NCBI RefSeq assembly: GCF_004348515.1
Contig: NZ_SMKH01000045.1
Location: 1 to 35,954, forward strand
DNA: 35,954 nt
Direction: 5' to 3'
From: Actinomadura sp. KC345
GTDB lineage: Bacteria; Actinomycetota; Actinomycetes; Streptosporangiales; Streptosporangiaceae
Shown: piece after piece, positions 15,240-23,042 of the stretch
Layout: the number at the start of each line of letters is the position of its first letter
Position numbering within the stretch: position 1 is the stretch's first letter
Translations under genes and position numbers: made by a program
The notes under the pieces: model-generated
Seen by the model: only the letters and a program-made list of their open reading frames with translations
What the model was told of the DNA's origin: nothing
Database searches by the model: none

Positions 15240-16912
15240 ACGTCGCGGAGGCGGTGGGCGAGACCCTCGCGCGGTTCGGCGCCGAGACCGTCTTCGGCGT
15301 CGTCGGCAGCGGCAACTTCCACGTCACGAACGCGCTCGTGGCGAACGGCGCCCGGTTCGCCGCCGCCCGGCACGAGGCGGGGGCCGCCACCATGGCCGAC
15401 GCGTACGCGCGGGTGAGCGGCGGCCTCGGCGTCGTGTCGCTCCACCAGGGGCCCGGCTTCACCAACGCGGTCACCGGCATCGCCGAGGCCGCCAAGAGCC
15501 GCACGCCGCTGCTGGTGGTCACCGGCGAGGTGGCCGCCGCCGCGGTCCGCTCCAACTTCCGCGTCGACCAGGCGGCCATCGCCGCGGCGGTCGGGGCCGT
15601 CGCCGAGCGTGTCCACTCCCCGCGGACCGCGATCGCCGACGTGACCCGCGCCTGCCGCACGGCGGTCACCGAGCGCCGGACGGTGCTGCTCGGCCTGCCC
15701 CTGGACATCCAGGAGGCCGAGCTTCCGGACGGCGCCGGGGAACCCGCCGTCGGCAGGCGCCCGCGGAACCCGCCGCCGCCGGTGCCGCCGCCGGCCGCGA
15801 TCGCCCGGCTGGCCGACGCGCTGCAGGACGCCGAGCGGCCGGTGTTCGTCGCCGGGCGGGGAGCGCGGCTGTCCGGCGCCCGCGAGCCCCTCGCCGAGCT
15901 GGCCGGACGCTGCGGCGCGCTGCCCGCCACCTCCGCCGTCGCCCGGGGGCTGTTCAACGGCGACCCGTTCTCCCTGGACGTCAGCGGCGGCTTCGCCACC
16001 CCCGCCGCCGCCGAGCTGATCCGCGGCGCCGACCTGGTCGTCGGCTGGGGCTGCTCGCTGAACATGTGGACGACCCGGCACGGCGCCCTCATCGCCGGGG
16101 ACGCGAAGGTCGTCCAGGTCGACCTGGACGCACGGGCGCTCGGCGCGCACCGCCCCGTCGACCTCGGCCTCATCGGCGACGCCGCCGAGACCGCGCGGGC
16201 CGTCGCCGCCGAACTGGAGGCGCGCGGCCACTCCGCCACCGGCTACCGCACCCCGGACGTGGCCGGGCGCCTCGCCCGGGAGGGGCGCTGGCAGGACGTC
16301 CCGTACGAGGAGCATCCCGGCGCGGAGGACGGCGACGCCCCCCGCATCGACCCGCGGACGCTGTCCATCGCCCTGGACGCGATGCTGCCCCGCGAGCGCA
16401 CCGTCGCCGTAGACTCGGGCAACTTCATGGGCTACCCCGCGATGTTCCTGGACGTCCCCGACGCCGACGCGCTCGTGTTCACCCAGGCGTTCCAGGCGGT
16501 GGGGCTCGGCCTCGCCACCGCCATCGGCGCCGCCGTGGCCCGTCCCGACCGGCTCACCGTCGCCGCGCTCGGCGACGGCGGCGCGCTGATGTCGGCCGTG
16601 GAGCTGGAGACGGCCGTCAGGCTCGGGCTGGGGCTCCTCGTGGTCGTCTACGACGACGAGGCCTACGGCGCGGAGGTGCACCACTTCGGCCCGGGCGGCC
16701 ACCCTCTGGACACGGTCACGTTCCCGCCGGCCGACCTGGCCGCGATCGGCCGCGGGTTCGGCTGCGCGGCGGCGACCGTCCGGCGGCGCGAGGACCTGGC
16801 CGCGGTCGCCGGCTGGCTGGCGGGCCCCCGCGACCGCCCGATGCTCGTCGACGCGAAGGTCACGCGAGGCGGCCCCGCCTGGTGGCTCGAGGAGGCGTTC
16901 CGCGGCCACTGA
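15236..16912 (+). CDS. thiamine-pyrophosphate-dependent enzyme, acetolactate-synthase/benzoylformate-decarboxylase type
   Basis: This 558-residue protein has the three domains of the decarboxylase/ligase class of TPP enzymes. The pyrimidine-binding domain is about 1-160, with the activating Glu47 in RHEAGAATMADAYAR. The central domain is about 190-340, and the pyrophosphate-binding domain about 370-540, with GDGG at 446-449. The usual Asn-Asn or Asn-Asp 27 residues after the GDG is Asp473-Asp474 (VVYDDEAYG), slightly unusual but keeping an acidic metal ligand. The reaction cannot be named. Coupling with the cyclase gene (4-base overlap) suggests the hydrolase supplies or consumes an alpha-keto acid. 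An acetolactate-synthase role is unlikely because no regulatory subunit and no other branched-chain gene is nearby. Confidence 0.85.
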   Translation: MNVAEAVGETLARFGAETVFGVVGSGNFHVTNALVANGARFAAARHEAGAATMADAYARVSGGLGVVSLHQGPGFTNAVTGIAEAAKSRTPLLVVTGEVAAAAVRSNFRVDQAAIAAAVGAVAERVHSPRTAIADVTRACRTAVTERRTVLLGLPLDIQEAELPDGAGEPAVGRRPRNPPPPVPPPAAIARLADALQDAERPVFVAGRGARLSGAREPLAELAGRCGALPATSAVARGLFNGDPFSLDVSGGFATPAAAELIRGADLVVGWGCSLNMWTTRHGALIAGDAKVVQVDLDARALGAHRPVDLGLIGDAAETARAVAAELEARGHSATGYRTPDVAGRLAREGRWQDVPYEEHPGAEDGDAPRIDPRTLSIALDAMLPRERTVAVDSGNFMGYPAMFLDVPDADALVFTQAFQAVGLGLATAIGAAVARPDRLTVAALGDGGALMSAVELETAVRLGLGLLVVVYDDEAYGAEVHHFGPGGHPLDTVTFPPADLAAIGRGFGCAAATVRRREDLAAVAGWLAGPRDRPMLVDAKVTRGGPAWWLEEAFRGH

Positions 16913-16985
16913 CCGCCAACGCCGCCGCGACTCCCGTCCCTTGGAGTGCCTGGAGGCCGGTGTAGCGGATGCCTCGCTGGGAAAG

Positions 16986-17019
16986 ATCACCACCACGTTC
17001 ATCTCCGGGGGGTGGTGAT
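16986..17019. promoter_or_regulatory. inverted repeat in the TPP gene-glpF gap
   Basis: ATCACCACC (16986-16994) and GGTGGTGAT (17011-17019) are perfect complements around a 16-base loop. It lies about 75 bases after the TPP-enzyme stop and about 40 bases before the glpF promoter. It may end upstream transcription, though there is no U-run, or be a regulator site. Confidence 0.4.
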
Positions 17020-17032
17020 GGGCGTGACAGGG

Positions 17033-17051
17033 GTGCCGACATTGTCGGCAC
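17033..17051. promoter_or_regulatory. 19-base perfect palindrome upstream of glpF, candidate operator
   Basis: GTGCCGACATTGTCGGCAC has two 9-base complementary arms around a single T. It ends eight bases before the -35 TTGACC of the glpF promoter, a position suited to an activator or repressor dimer. The protein that binds it is not known. Confidence 0.5.
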
Positions 17052-17058
17052 GTGCCGG

Positions 17059-17090
17059 TTGACCCGCTTGATCGGACGAACTTACGTTCG
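17059..17090 (+). promoter_or_regulatory. glpFK promoter with an inverted repeat over the -10
   Basis: TTGACC (17059-17064) and TACGTT (17083-17088, fitting TAnnnT) are 18 bases apart. The -10 lies within the inverted repeat CGAAC-TTAC-GTTCG (17077-17090), so a repressor bound there would block polymerase. In streptomycetes glycerol operons are controlled by the IclR-type GylR, so a GylR-like repressor is a reasonable guess; no such gene is adjacent. Confidence 0.5.
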
Positions 17091-17131
17091 CGGCGGTTGT
17101 GCCTTACGTCACACACCCCAGAGGAGGAGAG

Positions 17132-17977
17132 ATGACGCGAGGGCCGAAGGTCCCCGAACTCGCCCGGGAGATGGCAGCGGAGTTCGCCGGAACGATGATC
17201 CTGATCCTGTTCGGGTGCGGCGTCGTCGCGCAGGTCATCGCCGCCGGGGGGCTCGGCGACCCGCAGAGCCTCGGCGACCACGACAGCATCGCCTGGGCCT
17301 GGGGCATCGGGGTCACGCTGGGCGTGTACACCGCGGCCCGCATCAGCGGCGGGCACATCAACCCGGCCGTCACGGTCGCCCTCGCGGTCTTCAAGGGCTT
17401 CCCCTGGCGCAAGGTCCTCCCGTACTCCCTCGCCCAGCTGGCCGGCGCCTTCGTGGGCGCGCTGATCGTGCGGTGGAACTACAGCGAGGTCCTGCAGAAG
17501 TTCGACCCCGGCCTGACGGAGAAGTCGCACATCGTGTTCTCCACCATGCCCGGCAACGGGACGCTGCCGATCGGGACCTGGCCGGCGTTCCGCGACCAGG
17601 TGATCGGCACCGCGATCCTGCTGTTCCTCGTGCTGGCCCTCACCGACCTGCGCAACGCGCCGCCGCTGGCGAACCTGGCGCCGTTCATCATCGGACTGGT
17701 GGTCGTGGCCATCGGGATGGCGTTCGGCGCCCTCGCGGGCTACGCGATCAACCCGGCCCGCGACCTCGGACCGAGACTCGTCCAGTTCCTCACGGGTTAC
17801 GACAACGCGTGGAGCGACCAGTTCGGGAACCTGTACTTCTGGGTCCCGATAGCGGGACCGCTCATCGGCGGCATCGTCGGCGCCGGCCTCTACGTCCTGC
17901 TCATCGGGCGCCACGTCCCCGAGGACGAGGTGGGAACTCCGGCGGCCGAGCCCGAGCCGAAGTTCGACGTTTCCTGA
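17132..17977 (+). CDS. glpF: glycerol uptake facilitator (aquaglyceroporin)
   Basis: GlpF is an inner-membrane MIP-family channel that lets glycerol diffuse in. The 281-residue protein has six hydrophobic helices and two half-helix NPA motifs: Asn77-Pro-Ala in GGHINPAVTVALA, and Asn207-Pro-Ala in AINPARDLGPR. The Asp right after the second NPAR is the marker of glycerol channels rather than water-only aquaporins. ATG 17132 has the very strong AGAGGAGGAGAG ribosome site; an in-frame GTG at 17099 lies in the promoter's initial transcript and is less likely. The C-terminal tail (about residues 265-281) is acidic and cytoplasmic. glpK follows after 33 bases, so entry and phosphorylation are co-expressed. 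Confidence 0.95.
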   Translation: MTRGPKVPELAREMAAEFAGTMILILFGCGVVAQVIAAGGLGDPQSLGDHDSIAWAWGIGVTLGVYTAARISGGHINPAVTVALAVFKGFPWRKVLPYSLAQLAGAFVGALIVRWNYSEVLQKFDPGLTEKSHIVFSTMPGNGTLPIGTWPAFRDQVIGTAILLFLVLALTDLRNAPPLANLAPFIIGLVVVAIGMAFGALAGYAINPARDLGPRLVQFLTGYDNAWSDQFGNLYFWVPIAGPLIGGIVGAGLYVLLIGRHVPEDEVGTPAAEPEPKFDVS

Positions 17978-18010
17978 CGGGTCCCGACCCGACGCAGAAA
18001 GGGAGAGTCC

Positions 18011-19528
18011 ATGGCCGACTTCGTCGGAGCGCTCGACCAGGGCACCACGAGCACCCGCTTCATGATCTTCGATCACGGCGGCAACGAGATCGCCCGCCAC
18101 CAGCTCGAGCACCAGCAGATCCTGCCGCGGGCCGGGTGGGTCGAGCACAACCCGACCGAGATCTGGGAACGCACCCGGGCCGTCATCCAGTCCGCGCTGA
18201 ACCGGGCGAACCTGAGCCACGGCGACCTGGCCGCCTTCGGCATCACCAACCAGCGCGAGACGACCGTGGTGTGGAACCGGCGGACCGGCCGGCCGTACTA
18301 CAACGCGATCGTCTGGCAGGACACCCGCACCGACCGGATCGCCTCCGCGCTGGAGCGGGACGGCAGGGGCGAGACGATCCGGCACCGCGCCGGCCTGCCG
18401 CCCGCCACGTACTTCTCCGGCGGCAAGATCCAGTGGATCCTGGAGAACGTCGACGGGGTCCGGGAGGCCGCCGAGAACGGCGACGCGATCTTCGGCAACA
18501 TCGACACGTGGGTGCTGTGGAACCTGACGGGCGGTCGGGACGGCGGCGTGCACGTCACCGACCCGACCAACGCCAGCCGCACCATGCTGATGGACCTGGA
18601 GACCCTCGACTGGGACGACCAGCTCCTCTCCTTCTTCGGTATCCCGCGCGGGATGCTCCCGGAGATCAAGTCCTCCTCCGCGCCCGATCCGTACGGGCCG
18701 ACCCGCGCCGACGGCCCCTTGGGCGGCGAGGTGCCCATCACGGGCATCCTGGGCGACCAGCAGGCGGCGACGGTCGGGCAGGTGTGCTTCGCGCCCGGGG
18801 AGGCCAAGAACACCTACGGCACCGGCAACTTCCTCCTGCTCAACACGGGTGAGGAACTCGTCAGGTCGAAGGCCGGGATGCTCACCACCGTCTGCTACAG
18901 GTTCGGCGACGACAGGCCGGTGTACGCGCTGGAGGGGTCGATCGCGGTGACGGGGTCGGCGGTGCAGTGGCTGCGCGACCAGCTCGGCATCATCTCCGGC
19001 GCGTCGCAGAGCGAGTCGCTGGCGCGGCAGGTCGACGACAACGGCGGAGTCTACTTCGTGCCCGCGTTCTCCGGGCTGTTCGCGCCCTACTGGCGCTCGG
19101 ACGCCCGCGGCGCGATCGTCGGGCTGTCGCGGTTCAACACCAACGCCCACCTGGCCCGCGCCACCCTGGAATCGATCTGCTACCAGTCCCGCGACGTGGT
19201 CGAGGCGATGCGCGAGGACTCCGGCGTCTCGCTGGACGTGCTCAAGGTCGACGGCGGCGTCACCGAGAACGAGCTGTGCATGCAGCTGCAGGCCGACGTC
19301 CTGGGCGTCCCGGTCTCGCGGCCCGTGGTCGCCGAGACCACCGCGCTGGGCGCCGCCTACGCCGCCGGCCTGGCCGTCGGGTTCTGGAACACCACCGACG
19401 AACTGCGCCAGAACTGGAACGAGGACCGCCGCTGGGAACCCACCTGGACCGACGAGCAGCGCCGGACCGGCTACGCCGGCTGGAAGAAGGCCGTGGAACG
19501 CACCTACGGCTGGGTGGACGTGGACTGA
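18011..19528 (+). CDS. glpK: glycerol kinase
   Basis: GlpK phosphorylates glycerol to glycerol 3-phosphate and so traps it in the cell. The 505 residues are the standard length. The FGGY-family features are all present: [15 protein letters not shown] at the N-terminus (phosphate-1 motif), [68 protein letters not shown], and [19 protein letters not shown] near the C-terminus. ATG 18011 has a GGGAGAG ribosome site. It is the second gene of the glpF-glpK operon. No glpD is in the window. Confidence 0.97.
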   Translation: MADFVGALDQGTTSTRFMIFDHGGNEIARHQLEHQQILPRAGWVEHNPTEIWERTRAVIQSALNRANLSHGDLAAFGITNQRETTVVWNRRTGRPYYNAIVWQDTRTDRIASALERDGRGETIRHRAGLPPATYFSGGKIQWILENVDGVREAAENGDAIFGNIDTWVLWNLTGGRDGGVHVTDPTNASRTMLMDLETLDWDDQLLSFFGIPRGMLPEIKSSSAPDPYGPTRADGPLGGEVPITGILGDQQAATVGQVCFAPGEAKNTYGTGNFLLLNTGEELVRSKAGMLTTVCYRFGDDRPVYALEGSIAVTGSAVQWLRDQLGIISGASQSESLARQVDDNGGVYFVPAFSGLFAPYWRSDARGAIVGLSRFNTNAHLARATLESICYQSRDVVEAMREDSGVSLDVLKVDGGVTENELCMQLQADVLGVPVSRPVVAETTALGAAYAAGLAVGFWNTTDELRQNWNEDRRWEPTWTDEQRRTGYAGWKKAVERTYGWVDVD

Positions 19529-19548
19529 GTGGACCGAGAGGAACCCTG

Positions 19549-20409
19549 ATGATCGGACGCCGTCTCGCCGCGGCCGCCCTCGCCGCCGTGGTGGGCGCCG
19601 GCGCGCTGACCGCCGCCGGCGCCGCGCAGGCCGCGCCCGTCCGGCCGGCCGCGCCCGCCCCGCAGAAGCCCGGAGGGGAGGTCGACTTCACCGGGATCGT
19701 CGCGCTGAGCAACTGCTCGGGTTCCCTCGTGCGCGGGCCGCGCTCCCGGGACACCGACCCCGCGCTGGTCCTGACGAACGGCCACTGCCTGGAGACGGGC
19801 ATGCCCGGGGCCGGCGAGGTCATCGTGGACCAGGAGTCGACCCGGGCGTTCACGCTCCTGGAACGGAGCGGGAAGAAGGAACTCGGCTCCCTTCGGGCCA
19901 CCCGGATCGAGTACGCCACGATGACCGACACCGACGCGGCGGTCTACCGGCTCGGCACCACCTACGCCGCCATCGAGAAGCGCTACGGCGTCCCGGCGCT
20001 GCGCCTGTCGACGGCCCGCCCGCACGACGGCACCGAGATCCGAGTCGTGTCGGGCTACTGGAAGACCATCTACGGCTGCAAGATCGACGGCACCGTCCAC
20101 CGGCTGCGCGAGGCGGACTGGACGTGGAAGGACTCGATCCGCTACACGCCCGAGTGCCGGACCGTCGGCGGCACGTCCGGCTCGCCGATCGTCGACGCCC
20201 GGACGCGCCGCGTCGTCGGGGTCAACAACACCGCCAACGAGGACGGCGAGCGCTGCACGCTCAACAACCCTTGCGAGGTCGGCCGCGACGGCGGCATCAC
20301 CGTCCGGCGGGGCATCGCCTACGGCCAGCAGACCCACCTGCTCGCCCGCTGCCTCGGGAAGGGCGGCGACGTCGTGCTGGACCGGGGGTGCGCGCTGCCG
20401 AAGCCATGA
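19549..20409 (+). CDS. secreted trypsin-like serine protease
   Basis: This is a 286-residue exported protein. Residues 1-28 are a signal peptide (MIGRRL, Ala-rich core, cleavage after AQA). The mature part has a chymotrypsin-fold triad: His79 in LTNGHC, Asp129 in TDTDAAVYRL, and Ser210 in GGTSGSPI. Several Cys residues (56, 80, 177, 203, 236, 242 and two near the end) probably form disulphides. It resembles the short trypsin-like proteins common in actinomycetes; the substrate is unknown. ATG 19549 has GAGAGGAA upstream. It starts 20 bases after glpK and could be co-transcribed, though nothing in its function links it to glycerol. Confidence 0.88.
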   Translation: MIGRRLAAAALAAVVGAGALTAAGAAQAAPVRPAAPAPQKPGGEVDFTGIVALSNCSGSLVRGPRSRDTDPALVLTNGHCLETGMPGAGEVIVDQESTRAFTLLERSGKKELGSLRATRIEYATMTDTDAAVYRLGTTYAAIEKRYGVPALRLSTARPHDGTEIRVVSGYWKTIYGCKIDGTVHRLREADWTWKDSIRYTPECRTVGGTSGSPIVDARTRRVVGVNNTANEDGERCTLNNPCEVGRDGGITVRRGIAYGQQTHLLARCLGKGGDVVLDRGCALPKP

Positions 20410-20444
20410 CCCGCCCGGTCGCCACCGGCTCCGCCGCCCGGGTC
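20408..20444. terminator. candidate bidirectional terminator between convergent genes
   Basis: GACCCG (20408-20413) pairs with CGGGTC (20439-20444), and inside them CCGGT (20415-20419) pairs with ACCGG (20424-20428) around a 4-base loop. The structure spans the 33-base gap and touches both stop codons. There is no U-run, as is common in high-GC actinomycetes. Confidence 0.45.
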
Positions 20445-21234
20445 ACCCCTCGGCCAGCAGCCCGGCGCGGAGCCGGTCGAGGGTGGCGCGGAGCAGCCGC
20501 GACACGTGCATCTGGGACAGGCCGATCTGCTCGGCGATCTGCGTCTGGGTCTTGTTGCCGAAGAACCGCAGCAGCAGGATCGTCCGCTCCCGCTCGGGGA
20601 GGTCGTCGATCAGCGGGCCGAGGGCGTGGCCGTCGATGAAGGCGTCCAGCGCGGGGTCGTCGGATCCGAGGTACTCGCCGACCGTGCCGTTGTCGCCGTT
20701 CTGCGAGCCGTCGGCGGGGGCCTCCAGGGACAGCGGGCGGTAGGCGTCGCAGGCGACGATGACCTCGACGGTCTCCTCCTCGGTGATGTCCATGAGCGCC
20801 GAGATCTCGGCCGTGGTGGGGGAGCGGCCGTGCTCGCGGGTGAACTCCTGCATGGTCCGCTGGAGCACCGGACGCAGTTCCTGGATGCGGCGGGACACGC
20901 GGATGCCCCAGGTCTTGTCGCGGAAGTGCCGCTTCACCTCCCCGGTGACGACCGGGTAGGCGTAGGTGACGAAGCGGTCCCCGATCCCCGGGTCGAACCG
21001 GTTGATGGCCTTGACCAGGCCCAGGTAGGCCACCTGCTGGAGGTCGTCGATGGGTTCGCCGCGGTTGGCGTACCGGCGCGCCACGCCGCGGACCAGCGCG
21101 GCGTGCATGTCGACGATCCGCGCCCGCAGCCGTTCCCGCTGGGGATCGTCCTCGGCGAGCCCGTTCATCTCCGCCAGCAGGAGTTCCGTCTGTCCGTCGT
21201 TGAACCGGGTCGTGGTGGGCTGCGCCGACGTCAT
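20443..21234 (-). CDS. SigB/SigF/SigG-subfamily RNA polymerase sigma factor
   Basis: This 263-residue group 3 sigma factor is of the general stress and differentiation type (TIGR02980 family). Region 2 is around residues 45-110 (MHAALVRGVARRYANRG, DDLQQVAYLGLVKAINRFDP, RFVTYAYPVVTGEVKRHFRDKTWGIRVSRRIQEL). Region 3 has EFTREHGRSPTTAEISALMDI. Region 4 ends the protein (DLPERERTILLLRFFGNKTQTQIAEQIGLSQMHVSRLLRATLDRL). No RsbW-like anti-sigma or anti-anti-sigma gene is beside it, so its switch, if any, is elsewhere. A GGGTAG promoter of the class read by such sigma factors lies upstream, pointing to autoregulation. Start ATG 21234. Confidence 0.93.
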   Translation of the reverse strand: MTSAQPTTTRFNDGQTELLLAEMNGLAEDDPQRERLRARIVDMHAALVRGVARRYANRGEPIDDLQQVAYLGLVKAINRFDPGIGDRFVTYAYPVVTGEVKRHFRDKTWGIRVSRRIQELRPVLQRTMQEFTREHGRSPTTAEISALMDITEEETVEVIVACDAYRPLSLEAPADGSQNGDNGTVGEYLGSDDPALDAFIDGHALGPLIDDLPERERTILLLRFFGNKTQTQIAEQIGLSQMHVSRLLRATLDRLRAGLLAEG

Positions 21235-21297
21235 GCGTGTCGTCTCCCTTCTGGGCGGAGGCCGGCGAGGCAGGGGCGATCGCTCGGTGCTCGTCCA

Positions 21298-21322
21298 CTA
21301 CCCGGCAGAATGCAGATCACAC
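21298..21322 (-). promoter_or_regulatory. candidate SigB/SigF-type promoter of the sigma gene
   Basis: On the minus strand GTGT (21322-21319) is followed after 15 bases by GGGTAG (21303-21298), close to the GTTT-N14/15-GGGTA consensus of actinomycete SigB/SigF regulons. The start point would be about 55 bases before ATG 21234. Confidence 0.5.
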
Positions 21323-21413
21323 CGAAAGGCCCATGGAGCGGGGGAATCGGGCGACCCGGGCGGCGCGTGCCGGGCCGCCGGCCACCGGGGCCCGGGATAA
21401 AGGACGTCCCCTC

Positions 21414-21419
21414 GGGTAC
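21414..21419 (+). promoter_or_regulatory. SigB/SigF-like -10 element before the SRPBCC gene
   Basis: GGGTAC lies 30 bases before the GTG start at 21449, with a ribosome site GAGGGGGAG between them. No good GTTT is seen 14-15 bases upstream (GGAT is the nearest), so only the -10 half is convincing. Confidence 0.35.
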
Positions 21420-21448
21420 CGGCCGGGTGACGCCTGAGGGGGAGAGCC

Positions 21449-21910
21449 GTGAGCACGATCACCGAGTCGGTCAACGTCACCGTCCCGATCCGCACCGCCT
21501 ACGACCAGTGGACGCAGTTCGAGACGTTCCCGCAGTTCATGGACGGTGTCGAGGAGATCCGCCAGCTCGACGACACCACGCTGCGCTGGCGGACGCGGAT
21601 GGCCGGGGTCGTCCGCGAGTTCGACGCCAGGATCACCGAGCAGCTGCCCGACGAGCGCGTCGCCTGGAAGTCCCTGGAGGGGCCGACGCACGCCGGGGTG
21701 GTGACCTTCCACCGGCTGGACGAGACCACCACGCGCGTCACCGCCCAGATGGAGTTCGATCCGGAGGGCCTCGCGGAGAAGGCCGGCGACAGGCTCGGCG
21801 CCCTCGGCCACCGCGTCAAGGGCGACCTGCAGCGCTTCAAGTCCTTCATCGAGGCCCGCGGCGTCCAGAGCGGCGGCTGGCGCGGCAGGGTGGACCGGCC
21901 CGCGCCCTGA
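21449..21910 (+). CDS. SRPBCC-family (START/polyketide-cyclase-like) protein
   Basis: This small 153-residue soluble protein has the SRPBCC ligand-binding fold. ITESVNVTVPIRTAYDQWTQFETFPQFMDGVEEI is the typical first strand-helix unit, then alternating strands (TLRWRTRMAGVVREFDARITEQLPDERVAWKS), and a C-terminal helix (LGHRVKGDLQRFKSFIEARG). This matches the cyclase/dehydrase-type proteins common in stress regulons of actinomycetes; ligand and function are unknown. GTG 21449 has a strong GAGGGGGAG site. It is divergent from the SigB-type sigma gene and may be one of its targets. Confidence 0.85.
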   Translation: MSTITESVNVTVPIRTAYDQWTQFETFPQFMDGVEEIRQLDDTTLRWRTRMAGVVREFDARITEQLPDERVAWKSLEGPTHAGVVTFHRLDETTTRVTAQMEFDPEGLAEKAGDRLGALGHRVKGDLQRFKSFIEARGVQSGGWRGRVDRPAP

Positions 21911-21956
21911 CCGCGCCGGCCCTTCCGCGGTACGTCCGCCGCGCCGCGCGTCACCG

Positions 21957-21980
21957 GTTGACGGGCGCGTGAGCGGGTAA
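21957..21980 (+). promoter_or_regulatory. candidate SigB/SigF-type promoter upstream of the pyruvyl transferase gene
   Basis: GTTG (21957-21960) and GGGTAA (21975-21980) are 14 bases apart, near the SigB/SigF consensus. The predicted start (about 21987) is more than 100 bases before the pyruvyl transferase start and coincides with an ATG that opens a nine-codon ORF (21988-22017). Confidence 0.4.
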
Positions 21981-22103
21981 AGGCCGCATGAACGCTGGTG
22001 CGGCCCAGGCTCGCTGATCCGAGCACCTGGCTCCGAGCTCGCGAGTGGGCCGCTCCGTGACTCTGCCCAGACGGTCGTTTCGGTAAACCGGTAGGTGTCT
22101 CAA

Positions 22104-23021
22104 GTGTCACGGCACGGGCAGATGCGCGTCCTGGTGACGGGGTGGCCGAGCTTCCTGCACGGTGAGGCCACGGCGGGCGACGTCCTGGCGATGGAGGCGG
22201 TGCGGCGCGGGCTGGCCGGCGCCGGTGTCGGCTGCGACCTCGCGTGGAGCCCGGTCTTCCGGCCGGGCGGGCTGGACCTCGGCGGCGCCGACCCCGGCCG
22301 CTACACCCACCTGGTGTTCGCCTGCGGTCCGCTGCACGGCCGGCAGATCGAGGACCTGCACCGCCGGTACGCGCGCTGCATCCGCGTCGCGGTCGGGGTC
22401 TCGGTCATCGACCCGGACGACCCCGCGGTCACCGGGTTCGACGCCGTCCTCGCGCGCGACACCCCGGCGGAGGCGCCGCGGCACGACCTGGCCGCGCTGC
22501 CGGCGACGCCTTCCGTGCCCGTCGCCGGGGTCGTGCTGGCGCCCGGGCAGGCCGAGTACGGAATGCGGCGGCGGCACGACCGGATCGAGGAGGAGCTGAC
22601 GGGCTGGCTCGCCTCGCGCGAGTGCGCGCGGGTGCCCCTCGACACGCGGCTCGATCCGCGCGACTGGCGCCTGTTCACGACGGCGGCGGAGCTGGAGTCG
22701 GCGCTGCGCAGGCTCGACCTGGTCGTCACGACGCGGCTGCACGGGCTGGTCCTGGCCCTGAAGAACGGGGTCCCCGCGCTGGCGGTGGACCCGGTGGGCG
22801 GCGGCGCGAAGGTCACCGCGCAGGGCCGGGCCTGGTCGTGGCCCGCCGTGGTGACCGTCCCGGAACGGGAACCGGCACGGGAGGGCCCGCTGCTGGACGA
22901 GCGGGAGCTGGACCGGTGGTGGGACTGGTGCCTGTCGCCCGAGGGCGCGGGACGCGCCCCCGCGCTGCCGGCCGACGGCGCCATGATCGGTGAGCTGATG
23001 GACGTCCTCGGCGCCCGCTGA
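22104..23021 (+). CDS. polysaccharide pyruvyl transferase family protein
   Basis: This 305-residue protein is assigned to the pyruvyl transferase family that adds pyruvate ketals from PEP to sugars of cell-surface polymers. The best evidence is the C-terminal half: LDLVVTTRLHGLVLALKNGVPALAVDP, the family's conserved H-G motif. The N-terminus is Rossmann-like (MRVLVTGWPSFLHGEATAGD), and THLVFACGPLHG is another conserved turn. The protein is shorter and more divergent than CsaB-type enzymes, so another nucleotide- or PEP-using transfer is possible. The start is uncertain: GTG 22104 has AGGTG six bases upstream, while GTG 22095 and ATG 22122 are in frame. It converges on the glycan operon with a 21-base gap and probably modifies that product. 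Confidence 0.72.
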   Translation: MSRHGQMRVLVTGWPSFLHGEATAGDVLAMEAVRRGLAGAGVGCDLAWSPVFRPGGLDLGGADPGRYTHLVFACGPLHGRQIEDLHRRYARCIRVAVGVSVIDPDDPAVTGFDAVLARDTPAEAPRHDLAALPATPSVPVAGVVLAPGQAEYGMRRRHDRIEEELTGWLASRECARVPLDTRLDPRDWRLFTTAAELESALRRLDLVVTTRLHGLVLALKNGVPALAVDPVGGGAKVTAQGRAWSWPAVVTVPEREPAREGPLLDERELDRWWDWCLSPEGAGRAPALPADGAMIGELMDVLGAR

Positions 23022-23039
23022 GGACGGCGCCGCGCGGGC
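23013..23039. terminator. GC-rich inverted repeat at a convergent gene end
   Basis: GCCCGC (23013-23018) pairs with GCGGGC (23034-23039) across a 15-base loop that holds the self-complementary GGCGCC. It spans the pyruvyl transferase stop and ends just before the minus-strand operon's stop. It is a possible bidirectional terminator without a U-run; with this base composition it could also be chance. Confidence 0.3.
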
Positions 23040-23042
23040 CGG

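Noticed and set aside
15089..19150. A 1353-codon open frame on the minus strand
   Set aside because: It runs antisense to the cyclase, TPP, glpF and glpK genes, all of which have clear homology. Its predicted protein is Arg/Gly/Val-rich with no domain, as expected from the third-position GC bias of the opposite strand.
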